Notes under the pieces: generated by a model
What the model saw: only the letters and a program-made list of their open reading frames with translations
Told to the model about the DNA's origin: nothing
The model's database searches: none
In this document: in pieces, positions 49,371 to 60,100 of the stretch
Layout: the number at the start of each line of letters is the position of its first letter
Numbering within the stretch: position 1 is the first letter of the stretch
Translations under genes and position numbers: made by a program
Source: Rosenbergiella epipactidis
GTDB lineage: Bacteria > Pseudomonadota > Gammaproteobacteria > Enterobacterales > Enterobacteriaceae
Assembly (NCBI RefSeq): GCF_018494055.1
Contig: NZ_JABBFQ010000002.1
Location: forward strand, 186,001-250,000
Reading direction: 5' to 3'
Length of the DNA: 64,000 nt

Positions 49371-50711
49371 TTATTGGCCAGCGATACTCATCTGTTCTAA
49401 CAGAATCGATCCACATTGAATATTGCCTCGCTCGTCAATATCGTCGCCGACTGTTACCATCGTACGCCACATATCCTGTAAGTTGCTGGCGATGGTGATT
49501 TCACTGACGGGATATTGAATTTCACCCTTCTCTACCCAAAAACCTGCCGCGCCGCGTGAATAGTCACCGGTCATTGCGCTAACGCCCTGCCCCATCAATT
49601 CGGTGACCACAAGTCCGGTGTCCATCCTTTTGAGTAGCTGCTCAAAGCTTTGTCCCTGACCGGCCAAACGCCAGTTGTGGATCCCCCCCGCATGCCCCGT
49701 ACTCTGTAATCCTAGTTTGCGAGCAGAGTAGCTAGTCATTAGCCAAGTTTGTAAAACCCCTTGGTCGATAATGGTACGCTGTTGAGTACGTACGCCCTCG
49801 CTGTCGAAAGGCGAGGATGCCGTTCCCTTAATCAGATGTGGTTGTTCGGTAATCGATAACCACTCTGGGAAGATTTGTTTACCCAAGCTATCGAGTAAAA
49901 AGGTCGATTTACGATAGACACTGCTACCGCTGATAGCCCCAACAAGGTGGCCAATCAGTCCACTCGCCACTTCCGGTGCAAAAAGTACTGGTGCTTTGCG
50001 GGTCGAGAGTTTCTGGGGAGACAGACGCGACAGAGTGCGGCGTGCACACTCTTGACCTACCCACTCTGCACTTTTCAGATCAGCAAAGTCACGCCCTGAG
50101 GTATAAGCGTAGTCGCGTTCCATCTGACCATTCTGCTCGGCAATCACTGAACTAAACATCGAGTGGCGGGTTGAACAGTAGCTTTTCAAGAATCCGTGAC
50201 TGTTTCCAAAGACGCGTATCCCCGCATGGCTACTGAAACTTCCCCCTTCGCTATTAACGATACGGGAATCCGCTTCCAGTGCCGCTTGCTCAGCTGCCGC
50301 CGCATACTCAATTGCGCGATCCGGGGTGATGGCTAAGGGGTGGTAAAGGTCTAGGTCGGGGGCATCCCATGCCAGTAAAGAGGCATCAGCCACATCGGAG
50401 AAAGGATCTTCTGAAGTATAGCGAGCAATATCGATTGCCGCCTGCACCGCACGCTCGATCGCCGCTGGGCTTAAATCAGTGGATGAGGCGCTGCCTTTAC
50501 GCTGCCCCAGATAAACGGTGATGCCTAAGGCCCCATCGCTATTAAATTCAACGTTTTCAACTTCGCCATAGCGAGTGCTTACGCTCAGTCCAGTCGTTTT
50601 ATTGACGGCGACTTCTGCGCCATCTGTGCGGCTTTTTGCGAAGGTTAAGGCATGTTCAACTGCGTGTTCAAGAACCTGTTGTTGTTCTAAAACTTGAAGA
50701 GATTCACTCAT
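49371..50711 (-). CDS. pmbA: Metalloprotease PmbA (TldE)
   Basis: This 446-residue partner of TldD belongs to the TldD/PmbA family. Signature parts include [46 protein letters not shown] and the C-terminal [24 protein letters not shown]. TldD/E degrades unfolded peptides such as CcdA and matures microcin B17 in E. coli. ATG 50711 gives the family length (E. coli 450); the frame is open further upstream into the darP leader and should not be used. It is divergent from darP. Confidence 0.95.
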   Translation of the reverse strand: MSESLQVLEQQQVLEHAVEHALTFAKSRTDGAEVAVNKTTGLSVSTRYGEVENVEFNSDGALGITVYLGQRKGSASSTDLSPAAIERAVQAAIDIARYTSEDPFSDVADASLLAWDAPDLDLYHPLAITPDRAIEYAAAAEQAALEADSRIVNSEGGSFSSHAGIRVFGNSHGFLKSYCSTRHSMFSSVIAEQNGQMERDYAYTSGRDFADLKSAEWVGQECARRTLSRLSPQKLSTRKAPVLFAPEVASGLIGHLVGAISGSSVYRKSTFLLDSLGKQIFPEWLSITEQPHLIKGTASSPFDSEGVRTQQRTIIDQGVLQTWLMTSYSARKLGLQSTGHAGGIHNWRLAGQGQSFEQLLKRMDTGLVVTELMGQGVSAMTGDYSRGAAGFWVEKGEIQYPVSEITIASNLQDMWRTMVTVGDDIDERGNIQCGSILLEQMSIAGQ

Positions 50712-50825
50712 TGCTCTGCCATCTGCTGTTATCTGAAGGTAGAATGAGTTTAACAGAGTCAGAGAACAATTTCGCAGTCTGGCTGTAACCTGATAGCATA
50801 AGCCACTTTTTTTAGGAGCCCTACC

Positions 50826-51368
50826 ATGATTAACCCGCCCGATGAGTGGCTCGACCACCAGCCCGACCCGCAAGATGAAGAAGACGAAGAGATTATCTGG
50901 GTCAGTAAAAGCGAAATCAAACGTGATGCAGAAGAGCTAAAGCGCCTCGGTATGGAGATGATGGAGTTAAGCAAAAACGAACTCGATCGAATCCCACTTG
51001 ATGAAGAGCTTCGTCAAGCGATTGAATTAGCCCAGCGGATCAAAAAAGAAGGACGCCGTCGCCAAATTCAATTAATTGGTAAAATGCTGCGTTCACGTGA
51101 TGAACAGCCTATCCGCCTCGCGCTCGATAAGCTGAAAAACAGACATAACCAACAGGTTGCCCTTTTTCATAAATTAGAAGTGCTGCGTGATCGTCTGATT
51201 GAGCAGGGTGATAGCGCGATGGATGAAGTGATAGAGCTGTACCCTACGGCCGATCGCCAGCAGCTGCGCAGCTTGATCCGTAATGCACAAAAAGAGAAAG
51301 CAACGAATAAGCCACCGAAATCAGCGCGTCAGATTTTCCAATACTTACGCGAACTTGCCGAAGCCTAA
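50826..51368 (+). CDS. darP: Ribosome biogenesis factor DarP (YjgA)
   Basis: This 180-residue, strongly charged helical protein has an acidic N-terminus ([27 protein letters not shown]) and the family segment [13 protein letters not shown]. In E. coli DarP associates with late 50S precursors and helps peptidyl-transferase centre maturation. It is divergent from pmbA, as in E. coli, and convergent with mpl. Confidence 0.94.
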   Translation: MINPPDEWLDHQPDPQDEEDEEIIWVSKSEIKRDAEELKRLGMEMMELSKNELDRIPLDEELRQAIELAQRIKKEGRRRQIQLIGKMLRSRDEQPIRLALDKLKNRHNQQVALFHKLEVLRDRLIEQGDSAMDEVIELYPTADRQQLRSLIRNAQKEKATNKPPKSARQIFQYLRELAEA

Positions 51369-51409
51369 TCGTAAATTGCCGCCCAGCGTCAACACTGAGC
51401 GGCATCGTT

Positions 51410-52780
51410 TTATTTCACGAGCTGTAACGTCGATAGACTGTCTAACAGTTTCTGATGGATCCCTTCAAAACCGCCGTTACTCATCACTAAAATAACATCA
51501 CCTGGCTTCACAGATTTGGTGATCATTGCGACTAAATGCGTGATATCGGCACTCCATTGCACCGGCTGGACACAGGCTTCTGCAACATCTGAGACCTGCC
51601 AAGGGATATGGCTCGGTTGGAATAAAAACACTTCGTCGGCCCGGGCCAATGACGGGGCGAGTTCATTCTTACTGACTCCCAATTTCATCGTATTTGAGCG
51701 CGGCTCAAGTACCGCTAAAATACGACGGGTGCCGCCGATCTTACTGCGCAGAGCAGACAGCGTTGCCAAGATAGCCGTAGGGTGATGTGCGAAGTCATCA
51801 TAAACCTCAATTCCGTTCACCGTTCCACGTAGTTCGAGACGGCGTCTCGCATTGACGAATTCGTTTAACGCTTTGGCTGCATCCTGTGGAGTGATGCCGA
51901 TATGACGAGCAGCGGCTATCGCCATCAAGCCATTATGCATATTGTGTTCACCGACCAACCCCCACTCGACCTCTGCTACCACTTCATTGTTCAGCTTCAC
52001 CGTCCAACGGGAGGCGTCCGGGCAGCTTTTCTGTGCAAGCCACTGGCCCTGTGGACCCGTTGTCTCTTGCTCACTCCAGCAGCCCATCCCGATAACGTGA
52101 CGTAGGTTATGATCCTGCTCTGGCCAGATCACTTTACCTTTGCCCGGCACAATACGCAGCAAATGATGGAACTGCTTTTTCACTGCATTTAAGTCATCAA
52201 AGATATCTGCATGGTCAAATTCGAGGTTATTCAGCACCAGCGTACGGGGACAGTAATGTACGAATTTCGACCGCTTATCGAAGAAAGCACTGTCATATTC
52301 ATCTGCCTCGATAACAAAAAATGGGCTATCGCCTAAACGTGCTGAAACATCAAAGTTACCCGGTACGCCACCGATGACAAAACCCGGTGCCATGCCACAT
52401 GACTCGAGGATCCACGCGACCATCCCCGAAGTCGTCGTCTTACCGTGGGTCCCGGCAACGGCAATTACCCAGCGATCACGCAGAATAAAATCATGTAACC
52501 ACTGCGGGCCTGAGACGTAAGGGATATTATTTTCCAATACCGCTTCGACACAAGGATTCCCCCGCGACATCGCATTACCGATAATCACTAAATCTGGAGC
52601 GGGGTTGAGCTGCTGTGGGTCGTAGCCTTGGGTTAGGCTAATGCCTTGTTGCTCCAATAGGGTGCTCATCGGTGGATACACGTTCGCATCAGACCCTGTA
52701 ACGTCGTGTCCCAAAGCGCGCGCGAGAATGGCTAAGCCACCCATAAAGGTGCCACAGATACCGAGAATATGAATTCGCAT
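51410..52780 (-). CDS. mpl: UDP-MurNAc:L-Ala-gamma-D-Glu-meso-DAP ligase Mpl
   Basis: This 456-residue Mur-ligase-family enzyme recycles cell-wall tripeptide onto UDP-MurNAc. It has the N-terminal MRIHILGICGTFMGGLAILAR, the ATP loop VAGTHGKTTTSGMVAW and the central substrate part YDDFAHHPTAILATLSALR. ATG 52780 matches the family start (MRIHILG); an in-frame codon five residues upstream is discounted. It is divergent from fbp and convergent with darP. Confidence 0.95.
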   Translation of the reverse strand: MRIHILGICGTFMGGLAILARALGHDVTGSDANVYPPMSTLLEQQGISLTQGYDPQQLNPAPDLVIIGNAMSRGNPCVEAVLENNIPYVSGPQWLHDFILRDRWVIAVAGTHGKTTTSGMVAWILESCGMAPGFVIGGVPGNFDVSARLGDSPFFVIEADEYDSAFFDKRSKFVHYCPRTLVLNNLEFDHADIFDDLNAVKKQFHHLLRIVPGKGKVIWPEQDHNLRHVIGMGCWSEQETTGPQGQWLAQKSCPDASRWTVKLNNEVVAEVEWGLVGEHNMHNGLMAIAAARHIGITPQDAAKALNEFVNARRRLELRGTVNGIEVYDDFAHHPTAILATLSALRSKIGGTRRILAVLEPRSNTMKLGVSKNELAPSLARADEVFLFQPSHIPWQVSDVAEACVQPVQWSADITHLVAMITKSVKPGDVILVMSNGGFEGIHQKLLDSLSTLQLVK

Positions 52781-52923
52781 AAAGAGATCTACCACTAAGT
52801 TTTTTGTACAGTTTACCTATATCGCATTTAGGAGCAACTGAGAGGATTGATTTGATCGGGTCCGCAGTGTAGCTTGACTATACTGTTAATGAAAAGTAAA
52901 CCAATTTACGATCAGGATACGCA

Positions 52924-53916
52924 ATGAAGACCTTAGGCGAATTTATTGTTGAAAAACAAGCAGACTTTCCCCATGCCACCGGTGAACTCACCGCCCTTCT
53001 TTCAGCAATCAAACTTGGCGCGAAAATCATTCATCGCGATATCAATAAAGCGGGCTTATTAGACATTCTCGGCGCCAATGGTGTCGAAAATGTGCAAGGC
53101 GAGCAACAGATGAAGCTCGACTTATACGCGAACGAAAAATTAAAATCGGCGTTAAAAGCCCGTGGGATCGTTGCCGGGATAGCGTCTGAGGAAGAAGACG
53201 AGTTCGTTATTTTTGAAGGTTTCGAAGACGGTCGTTATGTGGTCTTAATGGATCCGCTAGACGGATCTTCAAACATTGATGTTAACGTCTCTGTAGGAAC
53301 TATTTTCTCTATTTATCACCGTGTCACACCGGTTGGCACACCGATTACCGAAGAAGATTTTATGCAACCTGGCCGCCAACAAGTGGCCGCCGGTTACGTC
53401 GTCTACGGTTCGTCGACCATGTTGGTGTATACCACCGGTAACGGCGTCAACGCTTTCACCTATGATCCATCATTAGGGGTATTCTGCTTAAACCAAGAGC
53501 GCCTTACTTACCCACCGACTGGAAAAATGTACTCTATCAACGAAGGTTATTACGTGCATTTCCCTGTTGGCGTCAAAAAGTATCTGAAATTCTGCCAAGC
53601 AGAAGACGAGGCGACCCACCGCCCTTATACCTCACGCTACATTGGCTCATTAGTGGCTGACTTCCACCGTAACCTTCTTAAAGGCGGTATTTACCTCTAT
53701 CCACAAACGGCAAGTCATCCAAAAGGAAAACTACGTTTGTTATACGAGTGTAATCCAATGGCTTTCTTAGCCGAGCAAGCGGGGGGTAAAGCCAGCGATG
53801 GGGTTAACCGTATTCTCGATTTGAAACCGCAAACCATTCATGAACGTTGCCCATTTTATGTCGGTAACCAATACATGGTGGAAGATGTCGAACGTTTTAT
53901 CAGTGAAAATCAATAA
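52924..53916 (+). CDS. fbp: Fructose-1,6-bisphosphatase class I
   Basis: This 330-residue gluconeogenic enzyme hydrolyses fructose 1,6-bisphosphate. The metal site is [24 protein letters not shown], and the substrate-side [27 protein letters not shown] is complete. The length is near the E. coli 332. It is divergent from mpl and 83 bases upstream of ppa. A TATACT about 40 bases before the ATG is a possible -10. Confidence 0.97.
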   Translation: MKTLGEFIVEKQADFPHATGELTALLSAIKLGAKIIHRDINKAGLLDILGANGVENVQGEQQMKLDLYANEKLKSALKARGIVAGIASEEEDEFVIFEGFEDGRYVVLMDPLDGSSNIDVNVSVGTIFSIYHRVTPVGTPITEEDFMQPGRQQVAAGYVVYGSSTMLVYTTGNGVNAFTYDPSLGVFCLNQERLTYPPTGKMYSINEGYYVHFPVGVKKYLKFCQAEDEATHRPYTSRYIGSLVADFHRNLLKGGIYLYPQTASHPKGKLRLLYECNPMAFLAEQAGGKASDGVNRILDLKPQTIHERCPFYVGNQYMVEDVERFISENQ

Positions 53917-53955
53917 GCGATTAAAAAATCGGACACATACTGGTGCGTAATTCGC

Positions 53956-53961
53956 TATAAT
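53956..53961 (+). promoter_or_regulatory. -10 element of ppa promoter
   Basis: TATAAT lies 39 bases before the ppa ATG, between fbp and ppa, with an AGGAA ribosome site downstream. A matching -35 is not clear. Confidence 0.5.
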
Positions 53962-53999
53962 GCGCACCACAAATTTTACTGATAAATAGGAATCAACCC

Positions 54000-54530
54000 A
54001 TGAGCTTGAACCTCGTCGAAGCTGGTAAAGACTTACCTGAAGACATCAACGTTGTTATTGAAATCCCAGCAAACGCTGCGCCGATCAAATATGAAGTTGA
54101 TAAAGAATCAGGGGCTCTGTTTGTTGACCGTTTCATGGCAACTGCAATGTTCTACCCATGCAACTACGGTTACATCAACCACACGCTTTCTTTAGATGGT
54201 GACCCGGTTGACGTTTTAGTTCCTACTCCATACCCATTACAGCCGGGTTCAGTCATCCGTTGCCGTCCAGTCGGCGTACTGAAAATGACCGACGAGTCAG
54301 GCGAAGACGCTAAAGTCATTGCTGTGCCACACAGCAAACTGTCTAAAGAGTACGATCACATCAAAGATGTGAATGATCTGCCTGAGTTACTGCGCGGCCA
54401 AATCGCACACTTCTTCGAGCAATATAAAGCGCTGGAAAAAGGTAAGTGGGTGAAAGTTGAAGGTTGGGGCGACGCTGCTGCTGCGAAAGCAGAGATCGTT
54501 TCTTCTTTCGAGCGCGCTAAACAGAAGTAA
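54000..54530 (+). CDS. ppa: Inorganic pyrophosphatase (family I)
   Basis: This 176-residue cytoplasmic enzyme hydrolyses PPi to two phosphates. The signature [24 protein letters not shown] and the metal site DGDPVDVLV are intact, with CNYGYI between them. The length equals E. coli Ppa. Codon use is that of a highly expressed gene. It is closed by a strong terminator. Confidence 0.97.
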   Translation: MSLNLVEAGKDLPEDINVVIEIPANAAPIKYEVDKESGALFVDRFMATAMFYPCNYGYINHTLSLDGDPVDVLVPTPYPLQPGSVIRCRPVGVLKMTDESGEDAKVIAVPHSKLSKEYDHIKDVNDLPELLRGQIAHFFEQYKALEKGKWVKVEGWGDAAAAKAEIVSSFERAKQK

Positions 54531-54551
54531 TTATTTTTATAGAATAATGAT

Positions 54552-54588
54552 TACCCCACTATTGTTTTCAATGGTGGGGTATTTTTTT
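54552..54588 (+). terminator. Rho-independent terminator of ppa
   Basis: A 13-bp stem (TACCCCACTATTG / CAATGGTGGGGTA, one G-U pair) with a 4-base loop is followed by seven T. Confidence 0.92.
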
Positions 54589-54665
54589 ACTTAGGATGAA
54601 CTGACGGATTTTATCCATCGATTTGATAGCATTGTCGGAGCTTAGAACCTCGAAAGTGGTAAAGC

Positions 54666-55088
54666 TTAATTCAACCTTAGTATGGAAAGAATGAGTGCTA
54701 ATAATAGGCAAATCAAATAAAAGACTGACGCCGTCATCCATATTACCGAGACATACCTCATCCAAGGTTCAATTTTCAAATTATTCTCTTCGAAAAAATC
54801 ATAAGCAGGATCGTTACGGCTTAGTAAGAAAATTTTCTTCTTTTTATGCAATTTTATAAAAAATCTGCTTACTGGAAAAACACCTAAAAAACCCATCATA
54901 TGATTGAATGAATTGGGAGCAGGGAATATGTGCTTTTTATTAAAAAGCGAAACTAAATTCTTATAATTTTCCTTATTAGCTAAGTAGAGAAAAAACGACA
55001 GAAAAATAAGCCCACTCGCACATAACCCTAAAAATAAACCTGTCCAAGCTAAGAGGTGTTCAAGCACAAATTTACTCCAAAAAAACAT
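54666..55088 (-). CDS. Small two-helix membrane protein, candidate immunity protein
   Basis: This 140-residue protein is not recognised by family. ATG 55088 starts MFFWSKFVLEHLL; a longer in-frame start at 55127 lies deeper in the upstream gene. It has hydrophobic helices at about 10-35 and 108-136 with a basic, lysine-rich loop between them (KLHKKKKIF). The first 17 bases overlap the end of the broken toxin-like gene, which suggests translational coupling. Base composition is strikingly AT-rich compared with ppa or ytfP. By position and layout it looks like an inner-membrane immunity protein for a membrane-acting toxin. That is inference. Confidence 0.6.
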   Translation of the reverse strand: MFFWSKFVLEHLLAWTGLFLGLCASGLIFLSFFLYLANKENYKNLVSLFNKKHIFPAPNSFNHMMGFLGVFPVSRFFIKLHKKKKIFLLSRNDPAYDFFEENNLKIEPWMRYVSVIWMTASVFYLICLLLALILSILRLN

Positions 55089-56068
55089 TGAACAGTTTCT
55101 CACCGGCCACGCTACCCGCATAGCCACCTGCGATAGATCCTATTGCTGCGCATGCTACGCCCCCCACTCCTACCGTTGCTACACCTACTGCTGCACAAAC
55201 CCCAACCATTGCACTACTTCCCCAAACGCCGCCCGCTAGGCCCCCTCCAGTACTTAAAGCAAACTTACTGTATTCTTTAAAAGCCACTGTTCTGCATATA
55301 TCCTCTCGTCCAATAGTGCAGGCACGAAACACTTCACTGGTCGTCCCAGTAAAAGATAAGCCAATACCGATGTAGCCCCCGGTCTTAAGAAAGCGTGCAG
55401 CTCTAGCGGCATTATCTACATAGTAAGAATACCAGGGATTACCCCTATACCAACCGTTGACCACTCATGCACAATAGATTTACTTGAAAGATTTAACGCC
55501 CGCTTGAGGTCTCATATTGTTTAAATTTGATCGTATACCGCGAAAGAGATTTTAATAACGGTTTGTTAACCAGCCCATTTAACTGATTCAACAACTGATT
55601 ACGTTCAACAAAAAACTGCTGACTAATCAACGTTCCCCGAGTGAGAAACTGATTCTGATAGGTGGCCTCAATTTTTTTTAGAGTCTGCTCAATAGCGTTG
55701 AAATATTTTTCACCGAGATCCCTGGCCGTACTTAAAAGATTGCCACCGCCGTTAGTTAGCGCGGCAATAACTCCATAGTGTTTATGCATAAAACTGGCAT
55801 CATCATTACTGACACCGATAAGCGCTGCATTGGTTTTATTCTTTGCCAGTCTGAGGGTATTCAATATCTGCATCGTCAGTTGATACGGCGTATCCGGGTC
55901 GGCTACTATCAAAATTTGGCCCGGCTTCAGATACTGCGTATCGGCATTGAGTTTCATAAAAAGTAGGCTAGCAGGGGATCGAACATCGTTAAAGAGCTCC
56001 CGCGCCTGATAATCTAATGTTCCTGCTCTCTCTACCACATAATATCCGGGAGCTATACTACGTATCAT
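55072..56068 (-). pseudogene. Broken toxin-like gene: LysM-like N-terminus, glycine-rich membrane C-terminus
   Basis: Three frames join into one protein of about 332 residues. Part 1 (56068 to about 55511) begins MIRSIAPGYYVVERAGTL, a LysM-like repeat ending in PGQILIVADPD, then a helical region. At about 55511 a single-base loss shifts the frame; the next frame reads DLKRALNLSSKSIVHEW. At about 55430 a second single-base loss leads to the last part, YSYYVDNAARAARFLKTGG, then a glycine/alanine-rich hydrophobic region and GEKLFNVFLE, ending at 55072. AAGGAA precedes the first ATG. The layout resembles pore-forming type VI effectors. That is inference. Either half alone may still be translated. 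Confidence 0.65.
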
Positions 56069-56819
56069 ATCTAGGTTCCTTCCATAGTGGATACCAGCTC
56101 AATGGGGCACTGTATAGCCTGTACCTAAATTTTTGTAATGCTATCACCCTATTGATTGATCTTACCCCGACCTCGAGCACTCGGTGTACCGGTTCAAATG
56201 TCAATAATAGGGAATAACCCCTCTAGCTATTCTTCATTACTCCAGACCAACAACCTACCCGCGAGCTGAAAAGGACCGGCCATCTGGCGGGAAAAATCAT
56301 TAAAGAGACGATATTTATCTTGATGGCTGACTCGCTGAAAGATCCATGATAGCGATCAGACTGGGTTTACTGTGAGGGTATTAGGTATAGATAAGTAGAA
56401 AACTAAGGGGATCATTCGCTAGCCGTCATGGTTCATTTAATGGGAAACTTATATATGGCCTAAAGATAAGGGGTGCGCTATTGCATAGCGGTCCAAAAAG
56501 CCAGTACGCAGATCTATTGTATCAACAACTTCTCTTGTATTAAGGGTTTTGAAAAGCGTCAGCCATCGGAGGCTTTACTGAGATGACGGCTCAATATGAC
56601 GTTTCGTTCGATGTCTGAAAACAGAATAGGTACCAATGGATAGCTACGCAGGTGGGAATCAAGCTTAGTAGCAAATTAAAGGTTATAGTGTAAGCGTCAA
56701 ACCTCTCTATCATCACTGGTTCTAATACCAGACAGGTCAGAGAACAGTAACTATTTTAATTGTTGAACGCAGTACAGCTTAGTAAACCCTGCCGTACTGC
56801 TTTCAAGACGGCTTTTCTA
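56069..56819. other. Gene-poor AT-rich interval between toxin-like gene and ytfP
   Basis: About 750 bases without an intact gene. It holds a possible minus-strand gene tail (56227-56355), a small hairpin at CGCTATTGCATAGCG near 56477 and an inverted repeat GCAGTAC / GTACTGC at about 56768-56799 that might end the ytfP transcript. No RNA gene or transposase was recognised. Confidence 0.5.
56227..56355 (-). pseudogene. Possible 3' remnant of an unrecognised gene
   Basis: A 42-codon open stretch on the minus strand ends in TAG at 56227. The translation has ordinary protein character (…WIFQRVSHQDKYRLFNDF…, then MAGPFQLAGRLLVW and SNEE at the end). There is no start or upstream continuation, as a stop in frame lies at 56356. 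It sits directly upstream of the broken toxin-like gene on the same strand, so it could be the tail of a lost partner gene. The family is not recognised. Confidence 0.3.
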
Positions 56820-57167
56820 TTAAGAGTTCTCACTCCTCTCGAGCCAATCACCACTCGGTATTTGCGGGCGGCCTGCCACAGAACGCTGATAAATATACAT
56901 CCAAGCGCTGCCATAAGGCGTTGAGACCAACTGACGTTTGTACTCGCCCCCTTTGGTTCTCAAGGCATCCAGTTCACCTAAGGTCGTGGCATCGATACGA
57001 TACACTTCACCCTCAATCGTCCCTTCACCGGGGATTACCCCCGGATAGTGGCCAAGATTATAGAGCTCGTAGCCTTCGACCTGATAGTCACCCAGCCACT
57101 GAGCATTCGTCATCCAATGACTATTTCCCTGCTTACGTCTTAAACTGCCATAGACAATGATTCGCAT
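56820..57167 (-). CDS. ytfP: Gamma-glutamylcyclotransferase-family protein YtfP
   Basis: This 115-residue small beta-barrel protein of the GGCT/AIG2-like family has the N-terminal IIVYGSLRRKQGNSHWM loop and a G.VYRID..TL.ELD segment with the glutamate expected for catalysis. E. coli YtfP (113) is of unknown function. It begins 2 bases after the tamB stop on the same strand and forms the end of tamA-tamB-ytfP. Confidence 0.93.
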   Translation of the reverse strand: MRIIVYGSLRRKQGNSHWMTNAQWLGDYQVEGYELYNLGHYPGVIPGEGTIEGEVYRIDATTLGELDALRTKGGEYKRQLVSTPYGSAWMYIYQRSVAGRPQIPSGDWLERSENS

Positions 57168-57169
57168 AG

Positions 57170-60100
57170 CTAAAACTCAAACTTATAGAGCACATCCAAT
57201 GCCTGGTCGACGCCAGACACTGCTTCCAGGTAGAGTTTAGGCATCAAACGATATCGTAGCGTAAGAGTTGCTAACGAATCGAAGAGTCCCACTCCGTATT
57301 TTACTTGTAGGCCTGGTAGTACATAGCCACTGACTTGGACTTGTTGGCTATCGCCAACGCCCGCGGTATCTAACGCTAAATCGCTGACACCGAAAGTCTC
57401 GCCGATTTTACCCATAACTTGACCACTTTGTGCAACCCCTAAACCGACTAAAGCAGAAGTTAATGCATTACTGTCATCACTGCTTCCAAGACCTTGGCCT
57501 CTTAATAAATAAGAGAGTGCGGCTTGTTGTGACATGGTCGGGTCGGAGAAGACCTCAACTTTAGGCTCATCGGCTAAGCCAGTGACACGGATACCTGCGG
57601 TAACGTTGTCTTCGGTTGCATCGGGATTACGGATAGCCTCAAGATTGACATAAGGTTGATCCGGTGGGCCAGAGAACTGCAGTTGCCCTTTTCGTACAAT
57701 CAAGTCTTGTCCATAAGCATGGAAGCGGCCTGAAGGGATATTGATCTGTCCGTTGAGGCCCAAGCCATTTTTCCCTTGCCCGACGTTAAGATCGCCATTT
57801 AATCGCGCATTAAGGCCGAACGCCGACAATCTTACATCATCGCCTACATGAATAATCAGGTTACTGTTGATCGCCATGCTCGCCGTCGTCGGTTTGATCG
57901 GCTGTAAATGTTCGTCGAGCATCACCTCATCGGAGGATACCCCCACCGCACTCTCCGGCACATCTTGCACAACGATTCTCGCCCAAGGAATATCGACTCG
58001 TCCATCGAGGTTAAAGGCCGCTGGCGTGGCGTCAAAGGTGAGATCTGGCGAAACATCCATCCGGACCATCGGCGGCACCGTTACGCGGATTTTTTCACCC
58101 TTCGCAGCAATATGCGCTCGCCAGTTATCCAGCTGACGCCAATCGGCATTACCCGATAGGTTCAAGTTACCATGAGCCGTTTGGATTAATCCTTCCAGCG
58201 TCGATGACATGCCATTAAAGACCATCGAAAGGTTCGCATCGGTCAATTCAACCGGCATCGCGCTGGTTTGCGCTTTGGCATTTTTCAGCGCAAGTTGACC
58301 AAACACTTGCGGGTTTTGTAACGAGCCACCTAAGCGTAACTGGCTATTCAGAACCCCTTGAACACTTTCGCCTTTAGATAGCGCCGGATTAAGAATGGCC
58401 AAGGAGAGATTATTAATTCCTACCGTTCCGCCTAACGTCCGACGGTTCTCGGGATCGGCAACCTGTACATTACCGGTTAACTGTCCATTATTAGCCAGCT
58501 TGATCAGCCATTGTAGCTGCGCCTTCCCTTTCACCAAGGCCGCTTTAAGATCTAACCGGTCAAAGGCGATAGGGAGCATCTTGCCTTGGACATCCTGACG
58601 GACTTCGACGCCTTGGCCGGTCAAGCTTAGGTTAGCGTCTGGTAGGCCACCATTCGCTGTCCAATTTACCCGCGTATCACCACTGAACCGTCCTGATAAC
58701 TGCGTTTGTGCGGGTAGGAACTCTTTTAACATCGCCAGATCAAGTTTACGGATCTGCAGATGCGCATGCCCCGCTGGGCCTGCCACGATAGGTTCCGGAA
58801 CGCATAGCTCCGCATTGGGATTTAACCAACAGTGGCTGCCAACCGTAATGGTCTGTTTCAGATTTTGATAATCGAGGCTCATCGCCCGGCTTAACGTTAC
58901 GTTGCCTACTGGCGTCGAGAATTGACTCCGAGTTAAGCTACCTTGCCAGCGTTGCTGCTGACGGTCGAAATGCCCTTTTAACGCTAACTCGCCTGCCACT
59001 GGCTTACCTGTGACTTTCAGGGTCAATTGATGGGCCTGCTCATTACCGCCCGCATTCAGCAGAATTTGCTGAATATCGACGCCTTCTTGATGCAACTGTT
59101 GTAGATTCAGGTTTAGGTTACCCGATATCTGCTCTGCCGAGCTGACATTGCCTTTCAAGGCTAATGACTGCAGACGTATCTGTTGCCAGCGCAAGGCTCG
59201 CCCTTGCAGATCGACCTTCAACTCCGGCTGTTTAAGGGTACCCCGAGCATTAATCGCCCCTTTGAGGGTTCCGCCAAGGCCTGGCAAGGCATTGTCGAGC
59301 GCCGGTGCATCAACGTCCGCGTCAAGCATCAGCTTATCATTCAGCTCGCCATGCACATTCAGGTGATTACGCCCCAAGGCAACTAACAGTTGCGGCACTT
59401 TCCACTGCATGTAGCTATTGCCCTGCAAGCTGCCTTCAATATTTACCGGGTTCTGCTTAACGTTACCTTTAATATCGACTTTAGGCACACTGACCTGCCA
59501 CGTCCCACCAAATACACTGCCCTTTGTCGTTATTTGGCCGTTAATCTTGGCAGGCCAATCGGGATATTGCCGTGCGGTATTGATGTTATTAAGCGTTAAC
59601 TCACTGCGCCAGCTAATCGCCTTATTCCAATCCACTAATGCATTAAGGTCGATATTACCTTGCAGCGCCGCCACACGAAGTCGGTCTAAACTGAACTGGC
59701 CGAGATCCCCCTTACCATTCAACGCGATCTGTGCCGGAGGAATCCCCTGTCCCGTTAAGGCTGCCGCGAGCTGAATACGGTAATCTGAAGCCTTACCTGA
59801 GGTATCGAGATTAACATTATCAACTTGAACCTGAGCGGGGCCGGTGAGCGGCCAACGTAAGCGCGGACTGTTCACTTTTAAAGAGAAAGGTAATCCCACT
59901 GTCGCCGGTTGCGCCATGGCATTCAATTGCGCTTTCACCGGACCGGAAAGGTTAATCGCTAAGTCAACTTGCTGTTTCATGTTGCCTTTCAGCGCCAACT
60001 TCACTTTCTGCCCTTTAATCGGGTCAACATTTAGCGTGCTGTTAAGGTTCATATTAACCGGCCAATTATCCGCTAAATCAGCCTCGCCGCTGGCATGTAG

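Noticed and set aside
54568-54765. A 65-codon minus-strand frame after ppa
   Set aside because: It overlaps the 3' end of the candidate immunity gene in another frame and runs toward the ppa terminator; no ribosome site or protein-like character.
56160-56215. GGTTCAAAT within a GC-rich patch that recalls a tRNA T-arm
   Set aside because: No acceptor stem, D-arm or anticodon arm can be built around it on either strand.
56768-56799. GCAGTAC/GTACTGC inverted repeat as a firm terminator for ytfP
   Set aside because: The stem is only 7 bp with a long loop and no T-run; left as a possibility within the gap entry.
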